64,000 bases of DNA. Source: Trichodelitschia bisporula. Lineage: Eukaryota; Ascomycota; Dothideomycetes; Phaeotrichales; Phaeotrichaceae. The notes beneath the pieces are model-generated. The model did not search any database. It had not been told where the DNA came from and worked only from the letters and a program-made list of their open reading frames with translations. Shown here piece after piece: positions 10,179 to 22,163 of this stretch. Location: assembly GCA_010356995.1 (NCBI GenBank), contig ML996693.1, positions 62,001 through 126,000 on the forward strand, in the 5' to 3' direction. A program made the position numbers and the translations under genes. Numbering within the stretch: the first letter of the stretch is position 1; every line of letters begins with the position of its first letter.

Positions 10179-11318
10179 TCACAACCGACTCCCCCTCCCC
10201 CCATCCAGTATCTCCCCAAAAACCCCCACCCCCCTCCTCCCCAACGCCGTCGCAACCCCAACCACATCCGCCCCGGCGGCCTTCATCCTCTCAAACCCCG
10301 CCCGATCCTTCACCCCGCCCACTCCAATAATCCTAATCCCCGCCAACGTAGGCACAAGATCCAACGTCCTTCTCAACATCCTCACATTCCCCAACGCAAC
10401 AGTATGCAACCCCACCCCCCCCATCCCCCCCACCCCCTCCCCCGTCTCGCTATACAACGCCGGCCGCCCACCCTCATTCAACAGCAGCCCCGGCCAGAGC
10501 GTATTCGTCGCCGTGACAAAAGCAACGGGACTCGGATACGGCACGCCCAGCAGCGCGCGCTGCAACTCGCTAAACTGCACGGGATTCGTGTACGGCGGCA
10601 CTTTCAGCCCCATCGGCACCGTGACCTCGCCGTGTTCTTCCTCCTCCGCCGCCGCGTTCCTTAGCACAAGGAGGTATTCCCTTAACGCGCGCGTGTCATA
10701 GGCGGGTGGCGCGCGGCCCGCAATGTTCGGGCAGCTGAGATTTACTTCTAGCAAAAGGGGTATGGGGACTGCGCGCGCGGCGGCGGAGACGAGGCGGTAG
10801 CATTCGATGAGTTCGCCGGGGGAGCCGGTAACGCTGACGATGATGGGTTTGTCGGTGCGTGGGGGGTTTTCCTTTGCGAGGGTGTGGATGTGTTCTAGTG
10901 TTGTTGCGAGCGGGATGGGGCTGTACCCCAGCGTATTGGCGCTCGTCGTAGCCGCGGGGTCGGTCTCGGGTGCGGCCCCGTCGGAGGCCAGGTCGGAATC
11001 GGGGCGCTTGAGCGGCGCGGCTGCACCCTTGTTGATATCGAAGAAAGCGTACTGGTGCACGGCGTCGTCGTGCGGGAAGCCGGTCAGCGTGTGCGTGCGC
11101 GTGGTCACGCCGCCGGTGTGCGGGTTGTGATAGAGGGCGCGGAGGTCGTCGAGGGTTGTTGCCCAGGGGCAGGCGGAGTTGATGAGCGGTGGGTTGATGT
11201 TGAGCTTCATGGCTGCAACGGCGTAGGGCCGGGTTGTGGTGGTGATGCTGGCCATGTTGTGGTTGTTGTTGGGACCGGGCGGCGGGAGATAAGATGGCGA
11301 TGCCGGGGTCGATAACAT
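10179..11318 (-). CDS. Dihydroorotate dehydrogenase, class 1 (cytosolic, fumarate-type) family
   Basis: 379 residues from the first ATG; a second ATG (residue 22) or third (residue 37, just before the LNINPPLINSACPWA-like start) may be the real start. The protein is a TIM-barrel FMN enzyme. EVNLSCPNI near residues 191-199 is the class 1A active-site segment, with Cys196 at the position of the catalytic cysteine. Later segments GLKVPP, TATNT and GVGGV...A...G form the FMN phosphate and orotate side. The family oxidises dihydroorotate to orotate in pyrimidine synthesis. Many filamentous fungi use the mitochondrial class 2 enzyme for that step, so this copy could be the auxiliary class 1 enzyme or a relative with another substrate. 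An Ala/Asp/Pro-rich insert near residues 97-128 is unusual. Confidence 0.85.
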   Translation of the reverse strand: MLSTPASPSYLPPPGPNNNHNMASITTTTRPYAVAAMKLNINPPLINSACPWATTLDDLRALYHNPHTGGVTTRTHTLTGFPHDDAVHQYAFFDINKGAAAPLKRPDSDLASDGAAPETDPAATTSANTLGYSPIPLATTLEHIHTLAKENPPRTDKPIIVSVTGSPGELIECYRLVSAAARAVPIPLLLEVNLSCPNIAGRAPPAYDTRALREYLLVLRNAAAEEEEHGEVTVPMGLKVPPYTNPVQFSELQRALLGVPYPSPVAFVTATNTLWPGLLLNEGGRPALYSETGEGVGGMGGVGLHTVALGNVRMLRRTLDLVPTLAGIRIIGVGGVKDRAGFERMKAAGADVVGVATALGRRGVGVFGEILDGGRGSRL

Positions 11319-11632
11319 CGCCGCGTGGTCACGTTGGCTGCTGACGCCACGACGCCATGTGGGATGGCGACTGCCGCTTATCGCGTTTAGGCTGGGGATT
11401 TGAGGTGGGGGGATTTATGGCATTGGATCATGGTATCTGACTTGCACCTGTTGCTTAACTACCTTCCGCGTTGGGATGGTTCCCGTATGTCTGATTGAAT
11501 TGGCCACTGGCCGTCATCGTCGCTAATGTCGGATCTCGCACTGCATCGCCCAAACAAGGCTACGCGGTGCTTAAGATCAATTTGCAGGCCAAAGATCTGA
11601 CGACAGTCTCGCGTAGATCTCCTAGAGCGCAT
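11319..11632. other. Intergenic region between the DHODH gene start and the RRP44 gene end
   Basis: Holds the presumed promoter of the dihydroorotate dehydrogenase and the 3' flank of RRP44. I see no further gene or repeat. Confidence 0.6.
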
Positions 11633-14620
11633 CTACACCAACCGCAGCCTAATCTTCCTCTTCCCTGTACTCTCCTCAAGCTCATCCGTAATCCCAACCT
11701 TAACCCTCTGAAACAGCTCCACATCACGCCGCACCTCCCCCCCAATCCTAAGCACATACCGATCACCATCAAACTCACTCTCCTTCTCATCCACCCCCAA
11801 ATCCTTCAGCCGAACCACATCCTCCACCCCAAACCTTGGCACAATAACCACAAACCCATTCGAGAAAACCCGCATCACATACGCCTCCTCTACTAATGAC
11901 CGCCCCTTAAGCGCCTGTCCAACATAGTACGACACGCTCGCACGCCCCGCGAGCTGCGCATTCCGATGCCGCACATTGATGTTCTTGCACACGGCCTCGA
12001 GCTTCGCGCGCGAATGCAAGCTCTGGTGCAGAACCTCATACTCGATCGCCGCAGCCAACTGCCGGTGGACTTCGAGATCGGCGTACCGGCGAATCGGCGA
12101 CGTGAAGTGCGTGTAGATCTCGCTGGCGAGCCCGTAGTGGCGGAACTCGGGGTACGCCTGGGTGCCGGCGCAGAAGTACTCAGCGGACATCATGCACCGC
12201 GTGGCGAGGATGCGCACCATGGTGTTGAAGAAGGGGACGGTGGGGTCGACGCACGTGTCCAGGCTGTCGGCGAGGGCTTTGCTGCTGTCGCTGCGCAGCG
12301 TCATGCCCTTTTTGACTTTGAGTTGGACGGCTAGATCCTCGAAGTTGCTCTTCGGGGGCGCAGCGTGGCGGCGGAGTAGCGCCGTCTGCGGGAAGGCGGT
12401 GTACACCTTCGCGGCTACGGATGTGTTGGCGAGCAACATGAACTCCTCGACGAGCGAGTTGGTGTCCAGCGCCTGCTTGGTCTTGACGTCGATAGGGTCC
12501 GAGGTCTCCGACTCGAGCTCGACGCGCACCTCCGGGCTAGCGAGATTAAGCGCTCCGGCGTCCATACGCTTCTGCTTGAACTTCTTCGACAGCATCATCA
12601 GCACGCGCATGCTCTTGGTCAAATCGTCCTGCTGCGATGCGTCGTCGATGCGCAGCTGCGCCTGCTCGTAGCTGAAGGCTTCGCGCGAGCGGATTACAGA
12701 CTTCGTGAAGTTGGCGTTGATGATGTTGGCGTCGCTGTCGATTTCCCATAGCACAGAGAAGGCGTAGCGCTCGACGTATGGCTTGAGTGAGCATAGGTCC
12801 GTCCCGAGCAGCATGGGCAGCATGTCAATGCGCTTGTCCACCAGATACACAGTCGTCCCGCGGATGCTGGCCTCCTTGTCCATGGCCGTGTTCGGCTTGA
12901 CAAAGTGCGAGACGTCGGCGATGTGCACTCCAACCTCGTAATTGCCGTTTGGTAGCGGCCGCGCGTGCAGTGCATCATCAATGTCCACGCACCCCACGGG
13001 GTCGATACTGCACACGATGAGATCGCGGAGATCCCTGCGTCCTTGCCAGCCCGGGTCGGCCTTTTCCTGCGGAACCTTCCAGTCGTGACCCTCGCGCGGC
13101 AGACAGTCTAGCACGGCATTGGCAAAGGGCCGGTACTGCACGTCGTACTCAAGCAGCAGAGCTTCCGTCTCGGCGCCCTTGGTTTCAAGATCGCCGAGCG
13201 AGCGCACAAAGTGGCCAAAGGGATAGCGCGAATCCCGGTCCCACGCGTCGATAGTAACGAGAATGCGTTTCCCAAGTAGCTCGCCCGCCTGACGTGTGCG
13301 CATCCGGATCTTCGGGATTCTCCTATCCATCGGACGCACGAACACCATCTGCTGCTGGCGACTGTGCTTGTCTGTCGACTTGACTGAGTCGCGGTCCACA
13401 TGCCCGACGTACTGCCGCCAGTTGCGCTTGATGACACCAACCACGCGTGCAGTGGGCTGGAGCCGGTTCTCGGCGGTGCTGCGCTGCGTCTGACGGACTT
13501 CTTCTTGCAAGGCACGACGGTCCCGCTCCGTGACCACTTCCTCGCCGTCCTCCGCGTCCGGGTTGTCGTTCTTGTCGAGTGACTCTTCTTCCACGAGCTT
13601 GGACGAGGGAGCCTTCCACTGATCCTTGGGGAGGATCTCGATAGCTACAACATCGCCAGAAACGGCACGGTTGGCGTTCTCGCGGCCAAGAATGAGCAGC
13701 GACTTCTCAAACGCTGGGACGTGGACAGAGCCTTCCAGGAAGTTATATGCAGATATGTTGAAGATGCCCTGGTGGATAGTACCAGCCTTGATGCCCGTGA
13801 GGAGCTTGGACATGGAGTAGTACTCCGGGTAGAACATCTCAGCTTTCCCACCAGGCCGGCGCTCATGCAGCTCGCTGATCATATCCAGCAGATGCGTTGC
13901 ATCGTCCAGATGTGACACATACTCAACGAGCTTCATACCGTCGATTTTCTCTGCTTTGGCCTTCGCCAGGTTACCTTTATCATCACTGATCATGACAACG
14001 GCAGGGGGCTTGCGGCCGTTAACGGCCATGGCCAGATGGCCCGCGTACCACGCCACAGCGGCACGCACCGCGCGGTCATTGCGGTCGTTGATAGTTTCGC
14101 CCGGGAGCCGCAGCACGTGAGTTTCGGCGCGGAACTCGTTGAAGAAGACGTAGAAGCGCTTGCTTTCATTTTTCGTCAGATTTACGAGCCGGTGATACAG
14201 CGGCAGAGAGCGGTTCCGGACTTCCTCGAGAACTGTCTGAAGGACTATTACGTCATGGAAGGCAGATTCCACCTCAAAGAGGTCCATTCCCGTGAGAAAT
14301 GCATTCGTGTCCGGGATGAGATAGTGGCCTTGCGGGAAACGCTTCGTGCCAGCCGGTTTTGCCGAGAGAACGAACGGTTGCGCTGCTGGGTCAGCGTTTG
14401 ATCAGAGCAGTACAAAAGACCTACCTTGGTTTTGAGAATTTGAGGGAGCATGCTTTAAACAGGCTTCACAGAGCATCGACGAGCAGGGAATGTCCCGCCG
14501 CAGATAGACCTCCCGCACTATTTTCTGGACTTTGCCGCTCTTCGTCGACCGCACGTAGACCTTGCTGGCAAGCTCCGGTCCACCGCCATCCGCACGCCAG
14601 GGACGTTTAAGACTCGTCAT
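11633..14620 (-). CDS. DIS3: Exosome complex exonuclease RRP44/DIS3
   Basis: Exons 14620-14425 and 14382-11633, with a 42-nt intron (donor gtaggt, acceptor cag), encode 981 residues. DIS3 is the catalytic subunit of the nuclear and cytoplasmic RNA exosome. It carries an N-terminal cysteine motif (CEAC, exon 1) and a PIN endonuclease domain starting at LIPDTNAFL, then two cold-shock-type OB folds, the RNB 3'-5' exonuclease domain with DIDDALH near residue 530, which holds the magnesium-binding Asp residues, and a C-terminal S1-type domain with a basic end. The splice junction restores the known continuity between the cysteine motif and the PIN domain. The length matches DIS3 (about 960-1000). 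It is divergently transcribed from the V-ATPase H gene across 237 bp, so the two may share a promoter. Confidence 0.97.
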
Positions 14621-14857
14621 GATGGCTGATGAGACAGTTTAGTACAGTGGAGATATTACAGTTGAAGAGGAATGTCGCGAACAAGCGCTCGTGCCGTCCA
14701 TGTCGAAATGCTTGGCACGGCAAGTTTGCCCATAACCTTATGGTCCGTGCGCTGCGCATCCCGCGTTAGATAAGCGCCTCGGGCGACAAGGCAGGGGGAG
14801 CCTGGAGGAGCTGTCGACTGCGAATAGCTTCACCAGCTTCCCCCGCATTCAACCACC

Positions 14858-16393
14858 ATGGCCCTGGACCCTTCGGCCTACATAGGCGCCCTCCAGCAAA
14901 ACATCCGCCAACGGCCTTTGTCCTGGGAAGGCGCTGTGCGCGCAAAAACCATCACCGATGCCGATCTCAAGAAGATAAAGGGCGTGGACAAGGTGCGCAA
15001 GGAGCAGAGGAAGCAAGCTCTTGACGCCGATACGAAGGGATATGTGGCGCTGTTCCTTGGTGATGGCGATGCGCCGAGTATCTTTCAGGCGGCGAGCCAG
15101 CGGCCGGAGCTTGTGCAGTACCTGCTGGTCCTGGCGGGGGACCTGATTGAAGGTCTTTGGTTATAGCTACCCCGCGATATAGCAAGCTCACTCTCTACAG
15201 ATAATCCCGACTTCGTGTCCGCCCTGATCAAGCATCCGAATCCCTACCAGCATCTCCTGCCTCTGCTCAAGCCCACGAACCCCGACGACACGAAGCCCCA
15301 GATCCTCATCCTCACCTCCGCACTGCTCTCCAAGCTCCTCTCCGCAGCAGTCCTCGCGTCGGACAACCCCTCTCCGAACGTCGAAGATGCGCTCACGCAG
15401 CTGTATCTGTATCTCGCTGGATTGGCAAAGTCGTCGGATGCAGAGCTTAAGGACATCGCCGTGCAGGAGTTCTCCGCTGTGTTGCGGACCAAGTTCTCGC
15501 GCGCGCTGTTCTGGAAGCTCAGGAAGGACACTGTTGCACCGCTGTTCGAGATTCTGCGCGCTGCTGCAGGGGCGAATAGCAAGGACAGCGACTCCACCTT
15601 GTGGAGCGGCGAGGGGAGTGTTCGTAGCGTGCCTGAGAGCGGCCTCGCCGGCGGCGTAGGCATTCAGTTGCTGTACCATGTGTTGCTGGTGCTGTGGCAG
15701 CTGAGCTTTGAGGGCACGGCTGTGGGTGACGGCTTGCAAGAGTATGCCGCCTCTATCTTCCGTACATGATACTGACTCAGCAGTGAGCACGATATCCTCA
15801 TCCTCTACGTTCACCTGCTGCGCATCTCGCCCAAGGAGAAGGCTACGCGGCTGCTCCTCTCAACTCTGGTCAACCTGCTTTCTACCAACCGGAACACACT
15901 GCTGCCAACGGCAGTGCTCGCCCGTCTGCCCGCTGCTCTGCAAATCGTCTCCTCGCGCCATCACTCAGACCCCGACCTTCTGGAGGACCTGACAGCGCTC
16001 ACGGAAATGATCGACGAGTACACAAAAACACAGACCACATTCGACGAGTACGCAGCCGAAGTGCGCTCAGGACATTTGCGCTGGAGCCCTCCCCACCGCA
16101 GCGCCACTTTCTGGAGCGAGAACGCGCGGCGCATCATCGAGGAGAACAACGGCGAGCTGCCGCGCAAGCTGGCCGAGATCCTAGGCAAGCCGTGGGATAC
16201 CGATAAGCAAGTCCTCGCCATCGGGTGCAACGACATCGCCTGCCTCGTCAAGGAGGTGCCCGAGAAGCGTCCCGTCCTGGAGCGACTGGGGCTCAAGGCG
16301 CGGGTGATGGAGCTCATGGTCGAGCCGGACGAGACGGTGCGGTGGGAGAGTCTGCGGGCGGTCGGGGAGTGGCTGCGGTACAGCTTCGAGTAG
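14858..16393 (+). CDS. VMA13: V-type ATPase subunit H
   Basis: Three exons: 14858-15152, 15201-15741 and 15784-16393 (481 residues; yeast Vma13 has 478). Subunit H sits between the V1 and Vo sectors of the vacuolar proton pump. It is needed for activity and silences ATP hydrolysis in free V1. The sequence is an all-helical HEAT/armadillo repeat protein with the typical start (SWEGAVRAKTI), middle (LYVHLLRISPKEKATRLLL) and a C-terminal domain ending in ETVRWESLRAVGEWLRYSFE. Intron 1 is 48 nt with the less usual donor gtcttt. Intron 2 ends in a tandem CAGCAG acceptor: using 15780 instead of 15783 adds one residue. The 3' end converges on the LCB kinase, 160 bp away. Confidence 0.96.
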
Positions 16394-16553
16394 CAAGCAG
16401 TCTGGGGATTATGTGTCGGAGTCAGCTTGTAGCTTTAGCTGATGCCACTAGTAGCTTTCATGTACAGATCGTCTAGAAATTACGTTGACATCCGCCTACT
16501 CGCACAGCCGAGTCTATGGGGAATCTAACTTAACGCCGGGGATAATAGCAAAG

Positions 16554-18107
16554 CTACTCCTTCTTCGCAAACCCAACGCCCACATATCCCTTCCCCGGGA
16601 GCCCGATAACCGTCCCCAACCCGCGATGCACCTCGACCTGCAGCGGGACGAATGGAAACTTCTCCCCGTCGATGCTGATATACCCGCTCGGAATGCGCGG
16701 CGTGAGTCGGTATCCCACCACCTTGCGATACTCCACATTCTTGTCGTCGAAGAACGTGCCCTTCCCCACCGAATCCATCATCCCCAGCGCGTCCATTCGT
16801 GAAATATCCCCCGGCGTGGTAACCAGATCAAAGCACCCGTCGCGCGGCAGCGCCGCGTGAAAAAAAGTCGTATCCGCCGACATGAGCGGCATATTCCCCG
16901 CGTAGAAATTGCCCAGCTCCGGCACACTGACGGCCGTCCAGCCCGTCGGCAGCGCATCGCCCACCGTCCCAAACCGCAGTGGCGGCAACCCCTCCTCCTC
17001 CCTCCCATCCTCCTCCTCCTCCTTCCCCTCAAGCCCAGCTTCCCACGCCTCCCTGACCCTTTCCTTGCCCTCCACCTGCACACCGACGGCAACATCAGCC
17101 GCATACGTCGTCCTCGCCAAAATCCTTGCCAGCACACCAAGCGTAAACCTCACATCGCCCATCCACCTCAATCCCTCCGTCCCCAAATCAATATCCGCCA
17201 CCAGGCCATATGCCTGACTCAAAAAGCTCAAACTCCTCACCACCTCCCCACCCACGACCTGCGTCACACTCGCCAAATCCACCCCCCTCCTCACCCCCTT
17301 AACCAGCGCCACCGCCGCCTCCGATGCGCTGCCCGTGCCATTCAAATTCCAACTCAACGCATTCCCACTCCCACACGGCATCTGAGACACCGCAACCCGC
17401 CCCAGCGCGCGCCTTGCATCCGCCCTTCGCGCCAAGCCATTGAAAACCTCATGCGGCAGCCCATCCCCCGAACAACACACCACCGCATCGTACGCCTCAA
17501 TATCCAACTCCGCCGCTATAACTCCCGCATGACCCCCCGCCTTCGTGGTCTCGACATCGAGCACGCACCGCGCGGCATCGAGGATGGGCTTTATCTCGGC
17601 GTTGTAAAGCGCCTGCGCGCGCCCCTGCCCGCCGAACGGGTTCACTAGGATTTTGAGCCGTTTGCGCGGTAGCGCAGGCCCGTAGGCGCGGGTTAGCAAC
17701 GCGGCGGCGAAGGATGGCGCGAGAGGCGGGGGGGCGGGGAAGGAGAGTGTGGAGGGGATGAGGCGTTTGGAGGCGCGAGAGGCGAAGGCGATTTCGAGGT
17801 GCGAGGGCGAGGACTCGGCATAGAGGACGAGATGGTAGGGGATTGTACGAGATTTTGAATCGGAAGGAGAAAAGGCGGCGGGACAGCAAGCGGCGAAGGG
17901 CGATTCGGAGGGTGCTTCGGGCGCTGCACATGTTAGCTTCTACTCCGCAACACCGCAAGCGCGCGTACACTCAATCCTCAGCCCGTCCTCCGCAAGCACC
18001 AGTTTCCCAGCGTCGCCCAGGTCGAGCGTTTGGTCGGCATCGTCTACGAGAGTTTCCGCGAGCGTGGGCGGCTCGAACGGCGCATCAGAATCGCCAGACT
18101 GAGCCAT
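16554..18107 (-). CDS. Sphingoid long-chain-base kinase (sphingosine kinase family)
   Basis: Exons 18107-17969 and 17923-16554, joined across a 45-nt intron (gtacgc...cag, branch gctaac), give 502 residues; an in-frame ATG at 18128 would add seven. The enzyme phosphorylates sphingoid bases to their 1-phosphates, like yeast Lcb4/Lcb5. The diacylglycerol-kinase catalytic fold begins at LKILVNPFGGQGRA. The lipid-kinase ATP loop CSGDGLPHEVFNGL and the downstream PCGSGNALSWNL are both intact. A Glu-rich linker (EGKEEEEDGREEE) interrupts the C-terminal beta-sandwich, as in other fungal members. The N-terminal 120 residues are variable, apart from a beta-rich segment (YHLVLYAESSP) typical of the family. 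Confidence 0.93.
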
Positions 18108-18128
18108 GAGCGTGTAACGATGGTGCAT

Positions 18129-18596
18129 AACCGGTGCGCGCTTTCAAGTCGCGCGGCGTAGGGCGCGCTGGGGCCTTAAAGTTGTTTGAACGGGGTGAGC
18201 CTCGCGCGGGAGAAACAGTTGTCCCGGCGCGGGACCCCGCGGAAGCGTCGCGGGTAGCCTTGCCAAGAGCGACGTTGCCCCCCTTGACCGACGATTTGCG
18301 CCGCCAGCTGAAGAGTACGAGCAGACGGGCTGAGAGGGGCAACGCGTATCGGAGACAGCGAGACATAAATCACTCGGACATGGTGAGAATAGGATGCAGC
18401 ATCTAAGATTTCATTTGCGGGTAATCTGGTCGCAGCACAACGCTGCAGAAGCGCTTCTCCCCAACGCCCAGCAACAGCCAACTAGCAGCGCTTTCCCTCC
18501 CATCTCCAACCTCACCTCGTCAACTTGACGTCGTGGAATCATGGAGCAGAAGCGCTCGGGAAGGGGTAGCGCTAGCTTTTAAAGAAAATGGCGAGT
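18129..18596. other. Intergenic region between the LCB kinase and beta-COP genes
   Basis: No gene was called. It must hold the LCB kinase promoter and the beta-COP 3' flank. Open frames here are short, Arg-rich and GC-driven. Confidence 0.6.
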
Positions 18597-21500
18597 CTAC
18601 GGTCCCTTGAGCCCCTTGAGGGAACCCAAGCTGAGCGCAAGACCCTGCGACCGACTCCGTATGCGCACGAAGCCGGTGATCGGGCCGTTCTCACCCTCCT
18701 TTTCGACGCTGACATTGGCAAGTGCATCCTCGCCTAAAGAAAATTAGTATAGCCGCGTAGACAAAAGGAAGTAAGTGAACTTACCGAACACGCTCCGCGC
18801 GTAGAGGTTCGCACTCAGGAACTGGCAGTCGCCCTTCATCGAGGCCTCCGGCGTCAGGCACGTCATGTTCGTGCACGCCATCAGCTGCTTAAGGAACTCG
18901 CGCAGCGACTTGCCCTTCGAATTGATGTTCACCTTGTTTTCCCACTCAAACTCGGTCCACATGGCGCGGAATTGCGTCTCAGTGCAGTACGCAGGCTGGA
19001 TGTAGTCCATGATATCCACGTGAAGGTCATTGAGGATAACAACATTCGTCTCGGTGGAGCTGGGACCGTCGTAGACGATGTTGCCGAAAATAACGCCGGT
19101 ATCCGTAGACGACACCTTGATAGTGGCCTGCACGTTCAAGAAGTCATGCGGGGCCAGGTTCTGAACAGACGGCTTCTCGACGACCTTGAGATCGCCCAGC
19201 GTGGCGAATTCGACCGTCAGGTTCTGCAGCGTTTCCATCCTCTGATTCACCAGCAGGACATCGAGGACGATGTCGAACTGCTGGACCTTGACATAGGCCT
19301 CGGCATACACAGCGTCCGAGAAGCCGGTGAGCTGAACGACTCTGTTGAGCTTGGACGACATGTCCTCGGTTGCCGCATCACCACCAGTGGCCTTCTCCAA
19401 GTCCACGTCAAAGTCGTCCGTGCTGTCGAGGGTAGCCTTCTTCGAGAGCTGGCGGATTGACACAACGTCGTCTACCTGGACCGCCGTCTTTGCCTTTTCC
19501 GCAGCGTCCTTCTCAGCGCGCTTCTTGTCCTCAGCCTGGACCATTGATCGGAAAGCCTTCCGCGTATCCTCGAGGAATACAGTCTCCACTTCCTTCTTTT
19601 GTTGGAACTCCGCGAGCGACCGCACGCAAGTCATGATACGGTCGAGCGAGTCCTCATCAATGGGCGACTTGACGAAATGTGACTGGCCAACACGAATGAT
19701 AGAAATCATGATGAGCATAGCCTCCGCGCGCAAGGCATTCGTCCGCTTCTCGTCCTTGGAAATCTCGGCATGGCGCATGACCAGCTTGGTGAGGGTGGAC
19801 GACAGCACAGTGGCAAGGTAGTAGTCGCCCTCGAGGATGAGTTGCCGGAGCGGCGGCTTCGACGCCGCCTTGACAGCCTCCAAGCGCGACTTTTCAGAGG
19901 CCTGGCTGGTGAGGGCACTCTCTGTGGCTGCGCTGCTGTTAGAGAGATTGACAGTATAGGGGAAGCGTACCATATGTGCCGTCAGCAAGGACCTTCGTCG
20001 AACCGGTATGAGCTGCCTTCGCGTGACCATTGACTTGCTCGACCTCTGCACCGTCCTTATTTTGAATCTCTTCGAGAGCCCGCTGCTCAGACGTCAAGAT
20101 CGGAATCTCGCCCAAACTCGACCGTATCCGCCGCCACGCGTCCCGGATGTCCGTCTCGTTCTGGCTGTATTCGCCTACAATCCACAGAGCTCCTCGGTAA
20201 ACCTTGCCCGCCCGGACTTCGCTCAGCGTAGAGACAAGACGCTCCACGATAGACGACCGAAGCTGAGGGAATTTCTCGACAACCTCCTTAATAAAAGTAA
20301 TAACATCCACGGCAGATGTGCTGCTGAAGTCGGCCACAAATTCCATCAGGGATCCAATAACGTTGGAGGCGACGGCAGAAAACTTGATGGCACATTGGTG
20401 TATGCTGTGGATGAGCAGCGACCGATACTCTGAACTCTTGTCCATCTGCTCATCGACCGTCTTCCGAAGCTCTTTTTGAAGCAAAAGCACCACCTCTTCC
20501 ACGTTGCGTGAGTTCACGAGGGCCATCGCGATGTCTAGTGCCTTCTTGCGCACGTCGAGATCCGGGCTGGACAGTACACGCAGGATGTCCATGGTGAGGT
20601 CCTCAAGGATCCCATCATTCTTTTGGCGCAGCACGTCAACCTTTTCCAAAACGATCAGCTTGACATTGTTATCCGGCTCCTTGATCGCCAGCTCCACGAA
20701 CTTGGATGCGGCAGCCTTCACGGCAACGGGGTTCTTGGTGAGCGCAGTGAGAGACGAACTGATTCAGTCAGCAAGGCCAAGTACCCGTAGCACTACTCAC
20801 GCTGCCTCGTATACGACAGTAGACGTATTTGCCTCGAGCAGATCAAAAATGAGCCGCAAGTAGCGTGCCTTATTCTGCGCGTTTGTAACGGCATCCTTGC
20901 GAATGAACTCAAGTTCCACAAGCTGTAGTAGCTCGTCGGCATTCGATATGCCGTCAAATATCCCACTCAGGTACTCCAGCGCCTTCTCGTGACTGATGGA
21001 CGCGAGCGCGGCGAATGCGTTACGTTTTGCCGTCACATCGTTCTCCTCCTTTAAGAAATTGGCGATCAAATCAGGCGCATCTGGAATAAGATGCTCAAAG
21101 TTCTGGAATATGGACGCAATTGCGAACACAGCGTTCTTGCGGACGTATGCGTGCCTGTGCTCCAGACATTGTCGAGCCGGTGCGAGCAGCGGCTCGAAGA
21201 GCTCAGCCTCTCTCAGCTTCGTGAGGAAGCGGAGTGTGTTACCCCTTATATATTCGTTCGGATGCTGGAGGTCGAGCCGAATGCCGTTACTGGAACTGTC
21301 AGCCACCGGACTAGGTCTGCCAGGTCTCAACATACCACACCAGGATCCACTCTTGTCGGAGTTTGCCTGTCATTGTCAGCGTCGAATGCTACTTTGCAAG
21401 GTGCTTCCGTACCATTGTTGTCGTGCTTCGGACAGATCTCATAGTAGTGATACAGGAGCTTCTTCAGCCTACGCTAATCAGCGGGGTAATGCGAGCGTCG

Positions 21501-21727
21501 CGAAGCACACACCTTTTGTCCTTAGACGGCATGACGAAGCGAATGATGTGCATCAGAAGGACCGCCATGGGGTCTCCGCTGAGCATCACTCCCAATATCC
21601 GCTTCATGGTCTCGATCTTCATGTCGTCGTTCCCCTTTTCGAGCTGCGTCTTGAGCTCCTGCAGCGTGGGTTGGTCCGTCGCATCTTGGGTGATGATGCT
21701 GTACGAGTTCTCTAGGAAGGTTGCCAT
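18597..21727 (-). CDS. SEC26: Coatomer subunit beta (beta-COP)
   Basis: Seven exons by hand-checked junctions: 21727-21513, 21468-21413, 21366-21336, 21289-20801, 20758-19971, 19927-18785 and 18733-18597, with introns of 42-51 nt; 952 residues, normal for the family. Beta-COP is part of the F-subcomplex of the COPI coat that retrieves proteins from the Golgi to the ER. The N-terminal two thirds are an adaptin-like HEAT solenoid (exon 4 reads [12 protein letters not shown], a hallmark). A charged linker follows, then the coatomer appendage-type beta-sandwich, and a C-terminal tail [21 protein letters not shown]. Exon 3 is a 31-nt microexon. The last exon is easily missed because the preceding open frame runs on past its donor. 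The gene is divergent from MAGO over 436 bp. Confidence 0.96.
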
Positions 21728-22163
21728 GATTGCGGGGATGTGTCTGTTGGCGGTGGGGGAATTGCGGGAGTGGTGCGGGCGGGAGATGCTTCACCGTAAG
21801 GCGAAGTCGCTGACGATGCTAACTATCGGTGGTCGGACGCACCAAAGACTGGAAATGGATTGCGAGTATGTCCCTCCCTATTCCAGCATACTTCTGTGCA
21901 AATAGGGACTTCGTAATTGCATTCGGGACAATAGTTGCGCCAGGCCTACTGTCGTCCGAAGCTCATCGTGTTCATTTCATGACCGGGCTCCTTGGGAAGA
22001 ACATTTTTCCGGGAGCTAGCAACGGGCAAGCAGATGCCTTGGCATGGTCCATGGCCTCAAGATCGCGTTTACTTTTTGTATGCTTCATCTCCAAATCCCT
22101 TGACATCACCCGAATACAAATCATCGAAATTTGAGGCAAAGCTTTGTGATACTTCCAGCAATC
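21728..22163. promoter_or_regulatory. Shared divergent promoter region between beta-COP and MAGO
   Basis: The two genes start 436 bp apart on opposite strands, so this stretch must hold both promoters. I did not identify a specific factor site. Confidence 0.5.

Noticed and set aside
10200-10660. Plus-strand Pro/Arg-rich frames opposite the DHODH gene
   Set aside because: These are shadows of the sense gene with GC-rich codons.
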